Below, piece after piece: positions 16,819 to 25,937 of a stretch of DNA of 64,000 nucleotides. The translations under genes and the position numbers were made by a program. The notes below the pieces were generated by a model. That model searched no databases. It was not told the DNA's origin and worked only from the letters and a program-made list of their open reading frames with translations. Every line of letters starts with the position of its first letter. The stretch's first letter is position 1. The stretch comes from Bacteroidota bacterium (GTDB lineage: Bacteria > Bacteroidota > Ignavibacteria > SZUA-365): NCBI GenBank assembly GCA_003246455.1, contig QKAF01000110.1, positions 62,001 to 126,000 on the forward strand, read 5' to 3'.

Positions 16819-17868
16819 TTGACTGACAAAGATCTACAACAGCACGTCAAAAGCAGAACCTTCCTCCCCGTATATCTTCTTTACGGGGAGGAAGAGTTTT
16901 TGGTGGAACGCAGGGCCAAACTGCTGATGCGCAGCGCACTTGGCGAGAGCGACCCCTCTTTCAATCTCGACCTGTTTCGCGGAAGCGAGCAGAAAGCGGA
17001 AGAGATCACCGTCGCGGCCAACGCCTTTCCTTTCATGGGCGAGAAACGTGTGGTATATGTGCGTGAAAGCGACGGCCTGCTCAAGCAGCCGGCACTTGCG
17101 CAGTATGTCCAGAACCCTTCGCGGGATACCGTTCTCATCCTGTGTGCCGGTGTCCTCAAGCCGGGAAAATCTAAAAGCCGAAAAAGCGCGTCGTCCTCCA
17201 TCGACATTCCTGCATTCCTTACCGAACAGGATCGGAGCAAGGATCCGCTGGGCTGCGCCGTGGAGTACAAGGCGCTGAAGGATATTGCCGCGCAGCAATG
17301 GATCGTGCATGAAATCGAACAGGGCGGAAAGACGATCTCTCCTGAAGCATGTACGATTTTCCATGCCCTGAAGGGCAACGCGGCGAGGGAACTCTCATCA
17401 GAAATCGAGAAGCTGATCCTGGCGGTAGCGGAAAGGGATACCATCGAGGTCGATGATGTCTACGAAAACCTGGGGGCATCCCGGCAGTACAATGTTTTTG
17501 AATTGAGTACCGCGATATTTGAACGCGACGGCCGCCGGGCGCAGGAAATCCTTCAGCACCTCCTCGCGACGGAAGAACCCCTGATGATCGTCAACATGCT
17601 GTTCCGTCAGCTCCTCCTGCTCTGGCGCATACGCAGCTACCGTTTCAGCGGCCGGACCACCGACGAGGACGCGAGAAGCCTCGGCCTCATCTGGGCCTGG
17701 CAGGTTGAAAACGTCCGGAAGTACGTGAAATATTTTCCGGACGCGACGTATTTTGACACCTGTTTTGAATATATTCTCGATACAGACGTCGCCATCAAAT
17801 CGCAACCCGTTGATCCATCCGTCGCCGTGACGCGGCTGGTCGTTCAACTGACATCCGTTTCGCCATAA
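16819..17868 (+). CDS. holA: DNA polymerase III, delta subunit
   Basis: 349 residues starting at a TTG, the only start that keeps the conserved N-terminus TFLPVYLLYGEEEFLVERRA. The delta subunit opens the beta clamp as part of the clamp loader. Other family blocks are AANAFPFMGEKRVVYVRESD, LKGNAARELSSEIEKLIL and NVFELSTAIFERDGRRAQEI, and the C-terminal helices AVTRLVVQL end the protein. A Ser/Lys-rich insert near KPGKSKSRKSASSSID is unusual. It lies in a run of plus-strand genes with 30 bp before and 21 bp after. Confidence 0.9.
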   Translation: MTDKDLQQHVKSRTFLPVYLLYGEEEFLVERRAKLLMRSALGESDPSFNLDLFRGSEQKAEEITVAANAFPFMGEKRVVYVRESDGLLKQPALAQYVQNPSRDTVLILCAGVLKPGKSKSRKSASSSIDIPAFLTEQDRSKDPLGCAVEYKALKDIAAQQWIVHEIEQGGKTISPEACTIFHALKGNAARELSSEIEKLILAVAERDTIEVDDVYENLGASRQYNVFELSTAIFERDGRRAQEILQHLLATEEPLMIVNMLFRQLLLLWRIRSYRFSGRTTDEDARSLGLIWAWQVENVRKYVKYFPDATYFDTCFEYILDTDVAIKSQPVDPSVAVTRLVVQLTSVSP

Positions 17869-17889
17869 CCATACAGGCACTGACAGTCC

Positions 17890-18540
17890 ATGGAGCCAAC
17901 CCGGGAACTTTCCCTGGAGAACAAGGTAGAAGAGCTTATCGAGGTCAAGAAGCTGGACCGTGTCACCCTCGATTCGCTGTCCGATGAAGAACTCATGCTG
18001 CTGTTTCAACGTGATGTACAGCTTGCGTTCGACATCCTGGTGGAGCGATATCAAAATCCCCTGATGAATTATATTTTCCGCTTCACCGGAAACAGCGAAG
18101 ACGCTGCGGATCTTCTTCAGGATACCTTCATTCGCGTCTACAGGAAGAAGCACCTGTACAAGACAATCGCCCGGTTTTCAACGTGGGTCTACACGATTGC
18201 CGGAAACCTCGCCAAAAGCGAGCTGCGAAAAGGTCACCGGAAGTACCTTACTCCGATCGAGCGAAAAAGGAACGACGAAGAAGAGTATGCCATCCCGCTG
18301 CCGGATGGAGATCCGCTGCCCGACCGCAGTGCCGACAGCAGCATCGTGTACGATCGGATCCAGGCCGCATTGCTTCAGCTCCCCGATGTGTTCCGGGAAG
18401 CGGTGATATTGCGTGATGTCCAGGAACTGAGTTACGAAGAAATCGCCGAAATCGTGGATATGCCTATCGGCACGGTGAAGTCCCGCATCAGCCGCGGCCG
18501 GCTTCAGCTTCAAGAATTACTGAAAGACATTTATGAATAA
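17890..18540 (+). CDS. ECF-family RNA polymerase sigma factor (second copy)
   Basis: 216 residues. A 40-residue N-terminal extension precedes region 2 (AFDILVERYQNPLMNYIFRF, DAADLLQDTFIRVYRKKHLY, RFSTWVYTIAGNLAKSELRK). Region 4 is LQLPDVFREAVILRDVQELS with YEEIAEIVDMPIGTVKSRIS, the -35 helix-turn-helix. It differs clearly from the sigma factor at 11367. The next gene, 17 bp downstream, encodes a single-pass membrane protein that is probably its anti-sigma. No obvious Shine-Dalgarno is seen before the ATG. Confidence 0.95.
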   Translation: MEPTRELSLENKVEELIEVKKLDRVTLDSLSDEELMLLFQRDVQLAFDILVERYQNPLMNYIFRFTGNSEDAADLLQDTFIRVYRKKHLYKTIARFSTWVYTIAGNLAKSELRKGHRKYLTPIERKRNDEEEYAIPLPDGDPLPDRSADSSIVYDRIQAALLQLPDVFREAVILRDVQELSYEEIAEIVDMPIGTVKSRISRGRLQLQELLKDIYE

Positions 18541-18557
18541 TTGCTCCAGTTTCCGCC

Positions 18558-19313
18558 ATGTCTGATCCTAACGACACACAACTGGCCAATGGCGAAGAGC
18601 CGTTTGAGAACGAGCGACTCCTGAAGGACCTGAAATCGCTGCCCAGGATTTCAGCGCCGCTGGACTTTTCGCTGCACCTCCGGGAAGCGATCGGGGAAAT
18701 CGAGGCCTCAGACGCATTGCCCTGGTGGAAACGTTTTTTCCGCCCGGCCTCTGAGGGAGGCTTCCAGATCCCGGCCTTCGCATACGGCGCCGCTGCCGCT
18801 ATGGTCGTATTGATCGTATCGGTCTATGTCATTTCCGTGACCGATTTTGAGCGGGAAATGCAGCAGCAGCTGACGCCGCAGCCTCCAGCCGGGGAGCAGG
18901 TTCAGGAAGATCAGGTTCAGACAGGAAAGACGCCTGCCGAGAACGAAGCGCAGCCAAGGAAAGAACAGAAAGCCGCGACGCCGCGAACCGACGAGCAACA
19001 GTCCCCGGCCATGCAATTCGAGCACGTCGATCAGCCCGCTCCGGCTACACTGCCGCTCGAACGATCCGTCTACAAGTCCGGCGAGGAAGCCGGCACCCGC
19101 ACCGGGCGCGTCAACAAGAAACCGGTTTCGATTGCCGAACCGCAATCCAAGACCGAAAAACAGCTCGAATTCCGGACTCGCGGACTTCTCATGGATGAAG
19201 GCTCGCTCCCGGAATTAAAGGACAGTCTTGCCGCCGACTCCCTTCGCAAGCTCGATTCACTTCGCAGATTGAGGAAGGACTCTCCGGCGAAGTCCGTGGA
19301 CAATCCCCGCTGA
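18558..19313 (+). CDS. Single-pass membrane protein, likely non-zinc anti-sigma factor
   Basis: 251 residues. The N-terminal about 60 residues are cytoplasmic (RLLKDLKSLPRISAPLDFSL, then HLREAIGEIE), a pattern common in anti-sigma or sigma-regulatory proteins, but there is no HxxxCxxC. One transmembrane helix is at about 72-95 (FAYGAAAAMVVLIVSVYVIS). The outer part is low-complexity, rich in Gln, Pro, Glu, Lys and Arg, and ends with repeated Leu/Arg/Asp/Ser heptad-like text (DSLAADSLRKLDSLRRLRKD). Sitting between an ECF sigma gene and rarA, it probably restrains that sigma factor. This is inferred from context and topology, not from a recognised domain. Confidence 0.65.
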   Translation: MSDPNDTQLANGEEPFENERLLKDLKSLPRISAPLDFSLHLREAIGEIEASDALPWWKRFFRPASEGGFQIPAFAYGAAAAMVVLIVSVYVISVTDFEREMQQQLTPQPPAGEQVQEDQVQTGKTPAENEAQPRKEQKAATPRTDEQQSPAMQFEHVDQPAPATLPLERSVYKSGEEAGTRTGRVNKKPVSIAEPQSKTEKQLEFRTRGLLMDEGSLPELKDSLAADSLRKLDSLRRLRKDSPAKSVDNPR

Positions 19314-19318
19314 CCGGC

Positions 19319-20611
19319 ATGGATCCCCGGCTTCCCGAAATTCCGCTCGCCGAGAGAATGCGGCCGCGACTGCTCGATGATTACGTCGGACAGAAGCATC
19401 TTATCGGAGAAGGCAAACCGATTTTCCAGATGCTGTCAAGAGGCGTGCTTTTCAGCATGGTCCTTTGGGGTCCTCCCGGTTCCGGGAAAACCACTCTCGC
19501 CCGATTGCTCAGCTCCCGAATCCACGCACATTTCGAACAGATTTCCGCGGTCTCTTCCGGCGTCAAGGACGTCCGGCAGATAATCGAGACGGCGCGCAGA
19601 CGGAGAATGGAGCTTGAACAGCTTCAGACCGTCTTGTTCATTGACGAGATTCATCGCTTCAACAAAGCCCAGCAAGATGCGCTGCTGCAAGCAGTTGAAC
19701 AGGGCGACATCATCCTGATCGGAGCGACTACCGAGAACCCTTCCTTCGAAATCATCCCGCCGCTGCGGTCACGCGCCCGAACATATGTGCTCAATCCGCT
19801 GACCATCGAAGAACTGACGACCCTACTCGACAGAGCGATAGAAAAAGACGATTACCTGCGGCGCATTGAAATCCGCTTTGACGATAGGGATATGCTCATC
19901 GCGTACAGCGGGGGCGACGCACGCAGCATGCTCAACGGACTGGAGATGTGCTGTCTTCTCGCCGAGGAGGACGGCAAGGTCCAGATCACACAGACCGTGC
20001 TCGAGGAGGCGTTCCAGAGGGCGTTCGCCAAATATGACAAGGGCGGCGAAGAGCACTACAACATTATCTCCGCGTTCATCAAATCCGTCAGGGGCAGCGA
20101 TCCTGACGCTGCAGTATACTGGATGGCACGGATGCTCCAGGGAGGCGAAGATCCCCTGTTCATCGCCCGGCGACTGATCATTCTTGCATCCGAAGACATC
20201 GGGAATGCCGAACCCAACGCCCTGCTTCTCGCGACAGCCTGCTATCAGGCGGTCCATGCCATCGGGATGCCGGAAGCGCGGATCGTCCTGTCTCAGACTG
20301 CCACCTATCTTGCTGCTGCACCGAAAAGCAACGCTGCGTACAAGGCAATCAACGCAGCCATGGCAGATACCGACACCCTCCCTCCTTACGGGGTGCCTCT
20401 GCATCTGCGCAACGCGGCGACCGCCCTCATGAAATCCCAGGGATACGGCAAGGGATATAAGTACAGCCATGACTTCCCGGGACATTTCACCGAGCAGGAG
20501 TATCTTCCGGAAGAGCTCCGCCAGAAGCAGTATTACCGGCCCACGACGGAAGGACGGGAATCACGCATTCTGGAGCGCCTGCGCGCGCTTTGGAAGCGCC
20601 GATCCTACTGA
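19319..20611 (+). CDS. rarA: Replication-associated recombination protein A (MgsA/RarA AAA+ ATPase)
   Basis: 430 residues, normal for RarA. It is an AAA+ ATPase related to clamp loaders that acts at stalled replication forks. The family N-terminus [20 protein letters not shown] is present, then Walker A ([14 protein letters not shown]) and Walker B ([20 protein letters not shown]). The sensor-1 block [20 protein letters not shown] and the C-terminal tetramerisation part ([20 protein letters not shown]) are conserved. It begins 5 bp after the putative anti-sigma stop, so a DNA-repair gene shares a transcript with an ECF module. Its last 7 bases overlap the convergent radC gene. Confidence 0.97.
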   Translation: MDPRLPEIPLAERMRPRLLDDYVGQKHLIGEGKPIFQMLSRGVLFSMVLWGPPGSGKTTLARLLSSRIHAHFEQISAVSSGVKDVRQIIETARRRRMELEQLQTVLFIDEIHRFNKAQQDALLQAVEQGDIILIGATTENPSFEIIPPLRSRARTYVLNPLTIEELTTLLDRAIEKDDYLRRIEIRFDDRDMLIAYSGGDARSMLNGLEMCCLLAEEDGKVQITQTVLEEAFQRAFAKYDKGGEEHYNIISAFIKSVRGSDPDAAVYWMARMLQGGEDPLFIARRLIILASEDIGNAEPNALLLATACYQAVHAIGMPEARIVLSQTATYLAAAPKSNAAYKAINAAMADTDTLPPYGVPLHLRNAATALMKSQGYGKGYKYSHDFPGHFTEQEYLPEELRQKQYYRPTTEGRESRILERLRALWKRRSY

Positions 20612-21330
20612 TCCTGCCCCTCAAGCCAACCATTCTCCGCAAAACTGACATAGCTGCTGCCACAGACGATGATGTGATCGTGCACCGGGATATCCATGAG
20701 CCGGCCGGCCTTTACCAGCTGTCGGGTAATCAGATGGTCTTCCCTGCTCGCCTCCCGGACGCCGCTGGGATGATTGTGCATGAGTATGACCGATGACGCC
20801 AGTTCCGTCACCGCGGCGCGAAACACCTCCCGCGGATGCACGAGACTGGCGTTTACTATTCCTTCGGATATCACGCATTCCCGGATGATCCGTCCCGCGT
20901 TATTGAGCAGCAGCACCATGAAGCGCTCATGCCGGAGATCACGAAGCCGGGGAATGTAGCGCTGGGCAACGTCTTCCGGACTGGCGACGGCATCATCGCT
21001 TTCCTCGCGGACGGCAGCCTGACGGCGTCCGAGCTCGAACGCCGCCAGGAGGGACACGGCGCGCGCGGTTCCAATGCCGGAAAAACGGCAGAGTTCCGGT
21101 ACGGGCCTGAGCGAGAGCGCACGCAGATTCCCATGCGTGGTCAGCAGGTTCCGGGCAATGTCGAGCGCGGAGAGCTTCCCGCTGCCCGCATTGATGATGA
21201 TTGCAAGCAATTCTGCGTCCGTCAGTGCTTCCGCCCCTTTCGCGACGAGCTTTTCTCTCGGCCGGTCACCTTCCGGCCAATCCTTGATCACGACATTGCG
21301 TTGCGCGTATTGATGATTTCCGTTCTGCAT
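20605..21330 (-). CDS. radC: RadC family JAMM/MPN+ protein
   Basis: 241 residues. RadC proteins (now often not assigned a firm repair role) combine an N-terminal helix-hairpin-helix part with a JAMM metalloprotease-like domain. Here RFSGIGTARAVSLLAAFELG is the HhH piece. SSVILMHNHPSGVREASRED contains the HxH...S...D metal ligands, with the upstream Glu in VISEGIVNASLVHPREVF. IPVHDHIIVCGSSYVSFAE is the typical C-terminus. It is convergent with rarA, the stops overlapping by a few bases, and is likely transcribed after the PBP-like gene, 45 bp upstream. No mobile-element genes surround it. Confidence 0.92.
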   Translation of the reverse strand: MQNGNHQYAQRNVVIKDWPEGDRPREKLVAKGAEALTDAELLAIIINAGSGKLSALDIARNLLTTHGNLRALSLRPVPELCRFSGIGTARAVSLLAAFELGRRQAAVREESDDAVASPEDVAQRYIPRLRDLRHERFMVLLLNNAGRIIRECVISEGIVNASLVHPREVFRAAVTELASSVILMHNHPSGVREASREDHLITRQLVKAGRLMDIPVHDHIIVCGSSYVSFAENGWLEGQDQ

Positions 21331-21375
21331 ACCTTTTCTCCCTTGTTGTGTGCAGATCCATTGTCTCGGCAGGTT

Positions 21376-23034
21376 CTATTTCGCGTGAAAGGCATCCATC
21401 CTCTGTATCACTCCCCTGCGTGACACGAGAATGTTCATGGCGGCATTCACCCTCTGCCGCTGAAAGTTCACCGGTCCTCGGAGCCCGTCGAACACGTCCA
21501 TGATCCGTTTTCTTACCTCCTGTCTCGTGCAGGTTTCGGAACGGATAAGGGAAAGCGCGAGATGCATCGCATCGAAACCAAAGAGTGCCTCACGGGAGAG
21601 TGCTCTCGCGCTCCGCTTTTGGAATGCCTCCTGGAGTCGTGCATAATCCGCGGCTGCGCTGTCCGCGACGACATCTGATTCGAAATACACGGTGCAGTCG
21701 CGGCCGTATCGGGCGAGAAGATCCGGATGATTCCAGTTGCCGCCGCCAACGACCGGAATGGAAAGCTGTGCATCACGTATCCCTTTCAGCACGGCGGTAA
21801 TATCGTTCCTGCTCTGGACAGGCGCAAAGAGGATACAGTTTTTTGCCCCTGCATGTCCTGCGGCGGCTGCACACAATCGCCCGAGTTCATCCTCGCTTTC
21901 TCCGTACCATCCCGCAAGCTGCACAGGGATCTCAAGGGTACGGCAGCGATCGATAAATGCTTCCGCCATCTCGCGCGCATACGAATGCTTCGGCGCGATC
22001 ACGACTGCACGCTCCGCGTTGAGTTCGAGCATCGTGAAATCTGCCAGGAGACGCGCACGCTGGAGGATCGGGGTGTTGAGCTGAAAAATGTTCGACCCGA
22101 GCTCAGGCAGGCCTCCCGCCGTCGCCGTGGGGAGCAGCACCAGAAGTCCCCGCTCTGCCGCGATGCGACAGACACGCTCCGCATCATCGCTGAATGCCCC
22201 GGCGAGGAGAACGAGGGCGTGGTCGTCGCGCTCGAGTCGGGTGATGGAGCTGCGGAGTGAATCCTCGTTCCCGCTGTCAAGAATCTCCAGCACCACCGCG
22301 GGTCCTTCGCCCGCGCGATGAAGATCCAATGCAGCCAGCATGCCGTCGCGCAGATCCCTTACCGCGTTGAAGCGGCGCGCATCCTGTTCGTGCATCGGGA
22401 GAGCCGCTGCGATCCGCAGGGGTTCTGCGCTCGCCGCGGGTGCATCGGTGCTTCCCCTTTTCTCGTTCGGCGTCGGTTGAACTGCGCGCGGCTGCAGGAG
22501 GGTCGTAAGCTCGCTGTCGTCAGGCATGCTCCGAAGCAGAGCCCGAACCGGCCTCTGTTCTCCGGCAGGGATCGCGTCGGGATGCAGTTCCGTGATTTTC
22601 CTTTTCAACAGTTGCCTGTCGTTGTTCTCGGCAAACCACGACTGGATATACCATTGAAGCGCGGTGCTCCTTGCGCCGGCGAGCAGCGCGGCATCTCCCG
22701 CGATCAGGAAACCTTCAGCGAGATAGGAGCTGCGCGGATACAGGCGCTGCATTTCCTCTATGAGGCGAAGGCTGAACGAAGGTTTACCGTCAAGAAAATA
22801 CGCGCGCGCCGCCATGACGTAGGCTGCCGTGCTGCGGTGATTTCGGGGGAGTTTCCGCGCCACGGTTTCGAAACTGCCCGCGGCAGCATGCCAGTGCTCA
22901 AGATCAAACTGATGAAGTCCCTGCTCGAATTCCTTCTGCGCTTCTTCGAGGAACGGCGCTTCCTGCTGCGCCATCGCGGTGCAGCCGAGCAGCAGCAGCA
23001 TGAGACATGCAGCACTATGACGAATGATTACCAT
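21376..23034 (-). CDS. TPR plus type-1 periplasmic-binding-protein lipoprotein (LpoA-like architecture)
   Basis: 552 residues from the ATG giving MVIIRHSAACLMLLLLGC; longer in-frame starts place a charged stretch before the signal. The signal ends in LLGC, a possible lipobox, or is cleaved after AMA. Residues about 25-160 are helical TPR-like repeats (FDLEHWHAAAGSFETVARKL, PRSSYLAEGFLIAGDAALLA). From about 190 a type-1 periplasmic-binding fold begins (IAAALPMHEQDARRFNAVRD), with LLVLLPTATAGGLPELGSNI and REALFGFDAMHLALSLIR typical of Leu/Ile/Val-binding-like proteins. This order matches LpoA, the outer-membrane activator of PBP1A, but no transporter genes lie nearby. A solute-binding role is the alternative. 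It overlaps the TPR gene upstream by 20 bases. Confidence 0.75.
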   Translation of the reverse strand: MVIIRHSAACLMLLLLGCTAMAQQEAPFLEEAQKEFEQGLHQFDLEHWHAAAGSFETVARKLPRNHRSTAAYVMAARAYFLDGKPSFSLRLIEEMQRLYPRSSYLAEGFLIAGDAALLAGARSTALQWYIQSWFAENNDRQLLKRKITELHPDAIPAGEQRPVRALLRSMPDDSELTTLLQPRAVQPTPNEKRGSTDAPAASAEPLRIAAALPMHEQDARRFNAVRDLRDGMLAALDLHRAGEGPAVVLEILDSGNEDSLRSSITRLERDDHALVLLAGAFSDDAERVCRIAAERGLLVLLPTATAGGLPELGSNIFQLNTPILQRARLLADFTMLELNAERAVVIAPKHSYAREMAEAFIDRCRTLEIPVQLAGWYGESEDELGRLCAAAAGHAGAKNCILFAPVQSRNDITAVLKGIRDAQLSIPVVGGGNWNHPDLLARYGRDCTVYFESDVVADSAAADYARLQEAFQKRSARALSREALFGFDAMHLALSLIRSETCTRQEVRKRIMDVFDGLRGPVNFQRQRVNAAMNILVSRRGVIQRMDAFHAK

Positions 23035-23896
23035 TGGGAGTGAAATACCGGAGCTGTTCGAGCGCCTCTTCATTTTCCGGATCCGCGTCGAGCGCATCAC
23101 GGAAATAGGATTCCGCTCTCCCGCGGTTCGACTTCACGAGGGCAAGCCGTCCGAGCAGGATAAGCGTCCGCGCCTGTTTCGGAGGACGAAGGAGCGCCTG
23201 CTTCAGCAGTTGCTCCGCCTCATCAAAGCGCTTCAGGGCGACATATGCGCCCGCCAGCGCGTGCAGGGCGTCATCATTCTCAGGAGACCGTGTGAGAATT
23301 CTCTGGAACTCGACCGTCGCGCTGTTCCACTGGCCGTCTGCTGCAAGCGCCTGTCCAAGGGTCTGCTCCACTGCATCGTCGCCGGGAGAAAGCATCGAAG
23401 CGCGTCGCAGGGCGTCCACCGCGGTCTTGGTTTTTCCAAGCCGAAGGCAGGTTTCCCCGAGGGCGAGCGCGGCATCGGCATGATCGGGCTGAAAATCCAG
23501 TGCCATACGGAAGTGTCGCTCGGCGCTCTCGAAGTCGGACCGGCGCCAGAATATCAGTCCGAGGGAATAATGCACTTTCGGGATGCCCTTCCCTGCCAGC
23601 TGCTGGAGATAAAAGAGTGCCCGATCGAGATCTCCGCTTTGATAGCAGGCAAGCCCCAGCGCGTACAGCACCTCGGGGTTTTCGGCGTCATACCGCAGGG
23701 CCTGCAGGAGAACCTGTTCGGCGGCCTGGAGATTCCCCATTTCCAGGTACACCGTCCCGAGTCGCACGCGGTAATTCCACTCCTCGGGGACCTCGTGAAT
23801 CAGACGCTGGTAGATCTGGATTGCATGCAGCCACATGCGGTGGTTTTCGTAATACACTGCCTCGTCGAGCAGCTGCGTTATACGATGCTCGTTCAA
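23015..23896 (-). CDS. Tetratricopeptide repeat protein
   Basis: 293 residues from a TTG 4 bases after the guaA stop codon; a TTG 18 codons earlier, inside guaA, is also possible. The protein is built almost entirely of TPR units of 34 residues: AIQIYQRLIHEVPEEWNYRV, NLQAAEQVLLQALRYDAENP, ALYLGL-like VLYALGLACYQSGD, RHFRMALDFQPDHADAALAL, and ADGQWNSATVEFQRILTRSP. It has no signal peptide, so it is probably cytoplasmic or membrane-associated and acts in protein-protein contacts. Its 3' end overlaps the LpoA-like gene, which suggests a shared role, although that partner is exported. Confidence 0.82.
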   Translation of the reverse strand: MNEHRITQLLDEAVYYENHRMWLHAIQIYQRLIHEVPEEWNYRVRLGTVYLEMGNLQAAEQVLLQALRYDAENPEVLYALGLACYQSGDLDRALFYLQQLAGKGIPKVHYSLGLIFWRRSDFESAERHFRMALDFQPDHADAALALGETCLRLGKTKTAVDALRRASMLSPGDDAVEQTLGQALAADGQWNSATVEFQRILTRSPENDDALHALAGAYVALKRFDEAEQLLKQALLRPPKQARTLILLGRLALVKSNRGRAESYFRDALDADPENEEALEQLRYFTPNGNHSS

Positions 23897-23900
23897 CCGC

Positions 23901-25442
23901 CTATTCCCATTCGATGGTCGAAGGCGGTTTGGAACTGATATCGTAGACAACGCGGTTCACTCCGCGCACCTCGTTGATGACTCGGTTCGATATGCGCTCG
24001 AGAACGTTGTACGGGATACGCGCCCAGTCCGCTGTCATCCCGTCAATGCTTGTCACTGCGCGAAGCGCCACCGTGAACTCATATGTACGCGCATCGCCCA
24101 TGACACCGACGGATTTGACCGGCAGCAAAACAGCGAACGCCTGCCAGATATTGTCGTACTCGCCCGCTTTCCGGATTTCATCGAGATACACTTCATCGAC
24201 TTCCCGGAGCAGATCGAGTCTCGGGCGATCGATATCGCCGAGTACGCGGATGGCCAGTCCCGGTCCGGGAAACGGGTGGCGATCCAAAATATGCCCGGGC
24301 ATTCCGAGTTCGCGGCCCACGTTCCGCACTTCATCCTTGAAGAGTTCACGGAATGGCTCGATAAGTCGGAAGTTCATCCGCTCCGGCAGTCCGCCGACGT
24401 TGTGATGCGACTTGATGGTCGCCGACGGACCCTTGAAGTTTACCGATTCTATCACATCCGGGTACAATGTCCCCTGCGCGAGAAACGCCGCGTCGCGAAA
24501 TTCCGATGCTTCCTTCTCGAAGACGTCAATGAACGTGGCGCCGATGATTTTCCTTTTCTGTTCCGGATCCGAAACTCCGGCAAGCCGGTCGAGGAACAGA
24601 TCCGTCGCGTCTACGAATTTCAGCGGGATGTGGAATTCGTCGCGGAACGTCTCCACGACCTGCGCGCTTTCATTCTTCCGCATCACACCGTTATCGATGT
24701 GAATGCACTGGAGCTGATCCCCGATCGCCTCGTGCAGGAGGACGGCCGCGACCGCGGAATCGACCCCTCCGCTCAGCGCGCAGATGACACGCTCCGATCC
24801 GACGGTCGCTCGAATGTCCTCGATCGCCTGTTCGATGAAGGAACGCGGATTCCAGCCGCCTTTCGCACCGCAGATACCGTACACGAAATTGGAGAGTATG
24901 GTCTTCCCCTCGACGGAATGCACGACCTCGGGATGGAACTGCACGCCGTACTGGCGCTTCGCCGCATTGCGAATCGCACAGATCGGCGCATTCGGCGTGT
25001 GGGCAATGACCTCGAAATGCTCGGGCAGACGCGTGAGGGAATCTCCATGACTCATCCACACGACGGTATCCTGCGAAACGTCCTTGAACAGATCCGTCTG
25101 GTTGTCGAGATTCAGCTCCGCTTTCCCGTACTCGCGCCGGGCCGCAGGATCCACCGCACCCTGATGATGAAGGGCGATGAGCTGCAGTCCGTAGCAGATC
25201 CCCAGAAGCGGAATGCCGAGTTCGAACACCGCGCCGTCTATCTGCGGCGCGCCTTCCTCATAGACGCTGCTGGGTCCGCCGGAAAGGATGATCCCGATCG
25301 GACGGTGCACACGCATGGCGTCGAGCGCGAGGTGAAAAGGATGGATCTCACAGTACACGCCGAGTTCGCGTATCCGGCGGGCTATCAGCTGTGTGTACTG
25401 CGATCCGAAATCAACGATACAAATCCATTCTGCATGCTGCAT
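23901..25442 (-). CDS. guaA: GMP synthase (glutamine-hydrolysing)
   Basis: 513 residues from the ATG with GGAA about 7 bases upstream; an in-frame GTG 9 codons earlier is less likely. It converts XMP to GMP using glutamine and ATP. The N-terminal class I glutaminase has the nucleophile Cys in [13 protein letters not shown] and the His/Glu pair in [12 protein letters not shown]. The ATP-pyrophosphatase domain has the P-loop [19 protein letters not shown], and the dimerisation domain contains [19 protein letters not shown] and ends [17 protein letters not shown] strong hairpin lies about 30 bp upstream in the leader. The TPR gene starts right after its stop. Confidence 0.97.
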   Translation of the reverse strand: MQHAEWICIVDFGSQYTQLIARRIRELGVYCEIHPFHLALDAMRVHRPIGIILSGGPSSVYEEGAPQIDGAVFELGIPLLGICYGLQLIALHHQGAVDPAARREYGKAELNLDNQTDLFKDVSQDTVVWMSHGDSLTRLPEHFEVIAHTPNAPICAIRNAAKRQYGVQFHPEVVHSVEGKTILSNFVYGICGAKGGWNPRSFIEQAIEDIRATVGSERVICALSGGVDSAVAAVLLHEAIGDQLQCIHIDNGVMRKNESAQVVETFRDEFHIPLKFVDATDLFLDRLAGVSDPEQKRKIIGATFIDVFEKEASEFRDAAFLAQGTLYPDVIESVNFKGPSATIKSHHNVGGLPERMNFRLIEPFRELFKDEVRNVGRELGMPGHILDRHPFPGPGLAIRVLGDIDRPRLDLLREVDEVYLDEIRKAGEYDNIWQAFAVLLPVKSVGVMGDARTYEFTVALRAVTSIDGMTADWARIPYNVLERISNRVINEVRGVNRVVYDISSKPPSTIEWE

Positions 25443-25470
25443 GGCGTTTCCGAAGGATGATAAATGCACA

Positions 25471-25501
25471 GACCGGACGGCCTTGGGACGGCTGTCCGGT
25501 C
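25471..25501 (-). repeat. Inverted repeat / hairpin in the gcvH-guaA gap
   Basis: A 12-bp stem (GACCGGACGGCC with GGCTGTCCGGTC, one G-T pair) with a 7-base loop fills most of the 80-bp gap between gcvH and guaA. It has no following T-run on the minus strand, so it is not a classic terminator. It may be a weak terminator, an RNA-processing site or a control element in the guaA leader. Confidence 0.6.
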
Positions 25502-25522
25502 ATGGCGAATACATGGAGAACG

Positions 25523-25900
25523 TTATTTGCCGATGAGAGCCTTGTATTTTTCAGCATCCATCAGGCCATTGAGTTCGTCGGCACTGTCGAAGGTCATCTT
25601 CACCATCCATCCCTTTCCATACGGATCGGCATTGACGAGTTCGGGACTTCCTTCGAGCTCGGGATTGATCTCGGTCATCGTACCGGCAAGAGGTGCGATC
25701 AGATCGGAGACTGTTTTCACTGCTTCGATGGATCCGAAGGATTCACCGCTCGCAAGCGTGCGCACTTCCGGAATGTCGACGAAAACGACATCACCGAGTT
25801 CGCCGGCTGCAAATTCCGTGATACCGATGGTAACAACGTCGCCATCCACTTTCACCCATTCATGAGTGTCGGTGTACTTGAGATCTTCCGGGAAATTCAT
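25523..25900 (-). CDS. gcvH: Glycine cleavage system H protein
   Basis: 125 residues from an ATG with AGGAG 8 bases upstream. GcvH is the lipoyl carrier that shuttles the aminomethyl group between the P and T proteins. The start FPEDLKYTDTHEWVKVDG and the lipoylation block SFGSIEAVKTVSDLIAP (modified Lys in EAVK) are clear, as is the C-terminal GWMVKMTFDSADEL. No gcvP, gcvT or lipoyl ligase is nearby; it follows accC by 37 bp in the efp-accB-accC unit. H protein may also serve in lipoate synthesis or relay. Confidence 0.96.
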   Translation of the reverse strand: MNFPEDLKYTDTHEWVKVDGDVVTIGITEFAAGELGDVVFVDIPEVRTLASGESFGSIEAVKTVSDLIAPLAGTMTEINPELEGSPELVNADPYGKGWMVKMTFDSADELNGLMDAEKYKALIGK

Positions 25901-25937
25901 GGGAACGCTCCTGAAATTCTGTTGGGATTTAGCAAGA

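Noticed and set aside
20605..21330. radC as a sign of a genomic island
   Set aside because: RadC can travel on islands, but here it is convergent with rarA among housekeeping genes, with no integrase, tRNA junction or base-composition break noticed.
24276..25460. Long open frame on the plus strand opposite guaA
   Set aside because: It mirrors guaA, whose motifs are unmistakable; the product has no recognisable domain.
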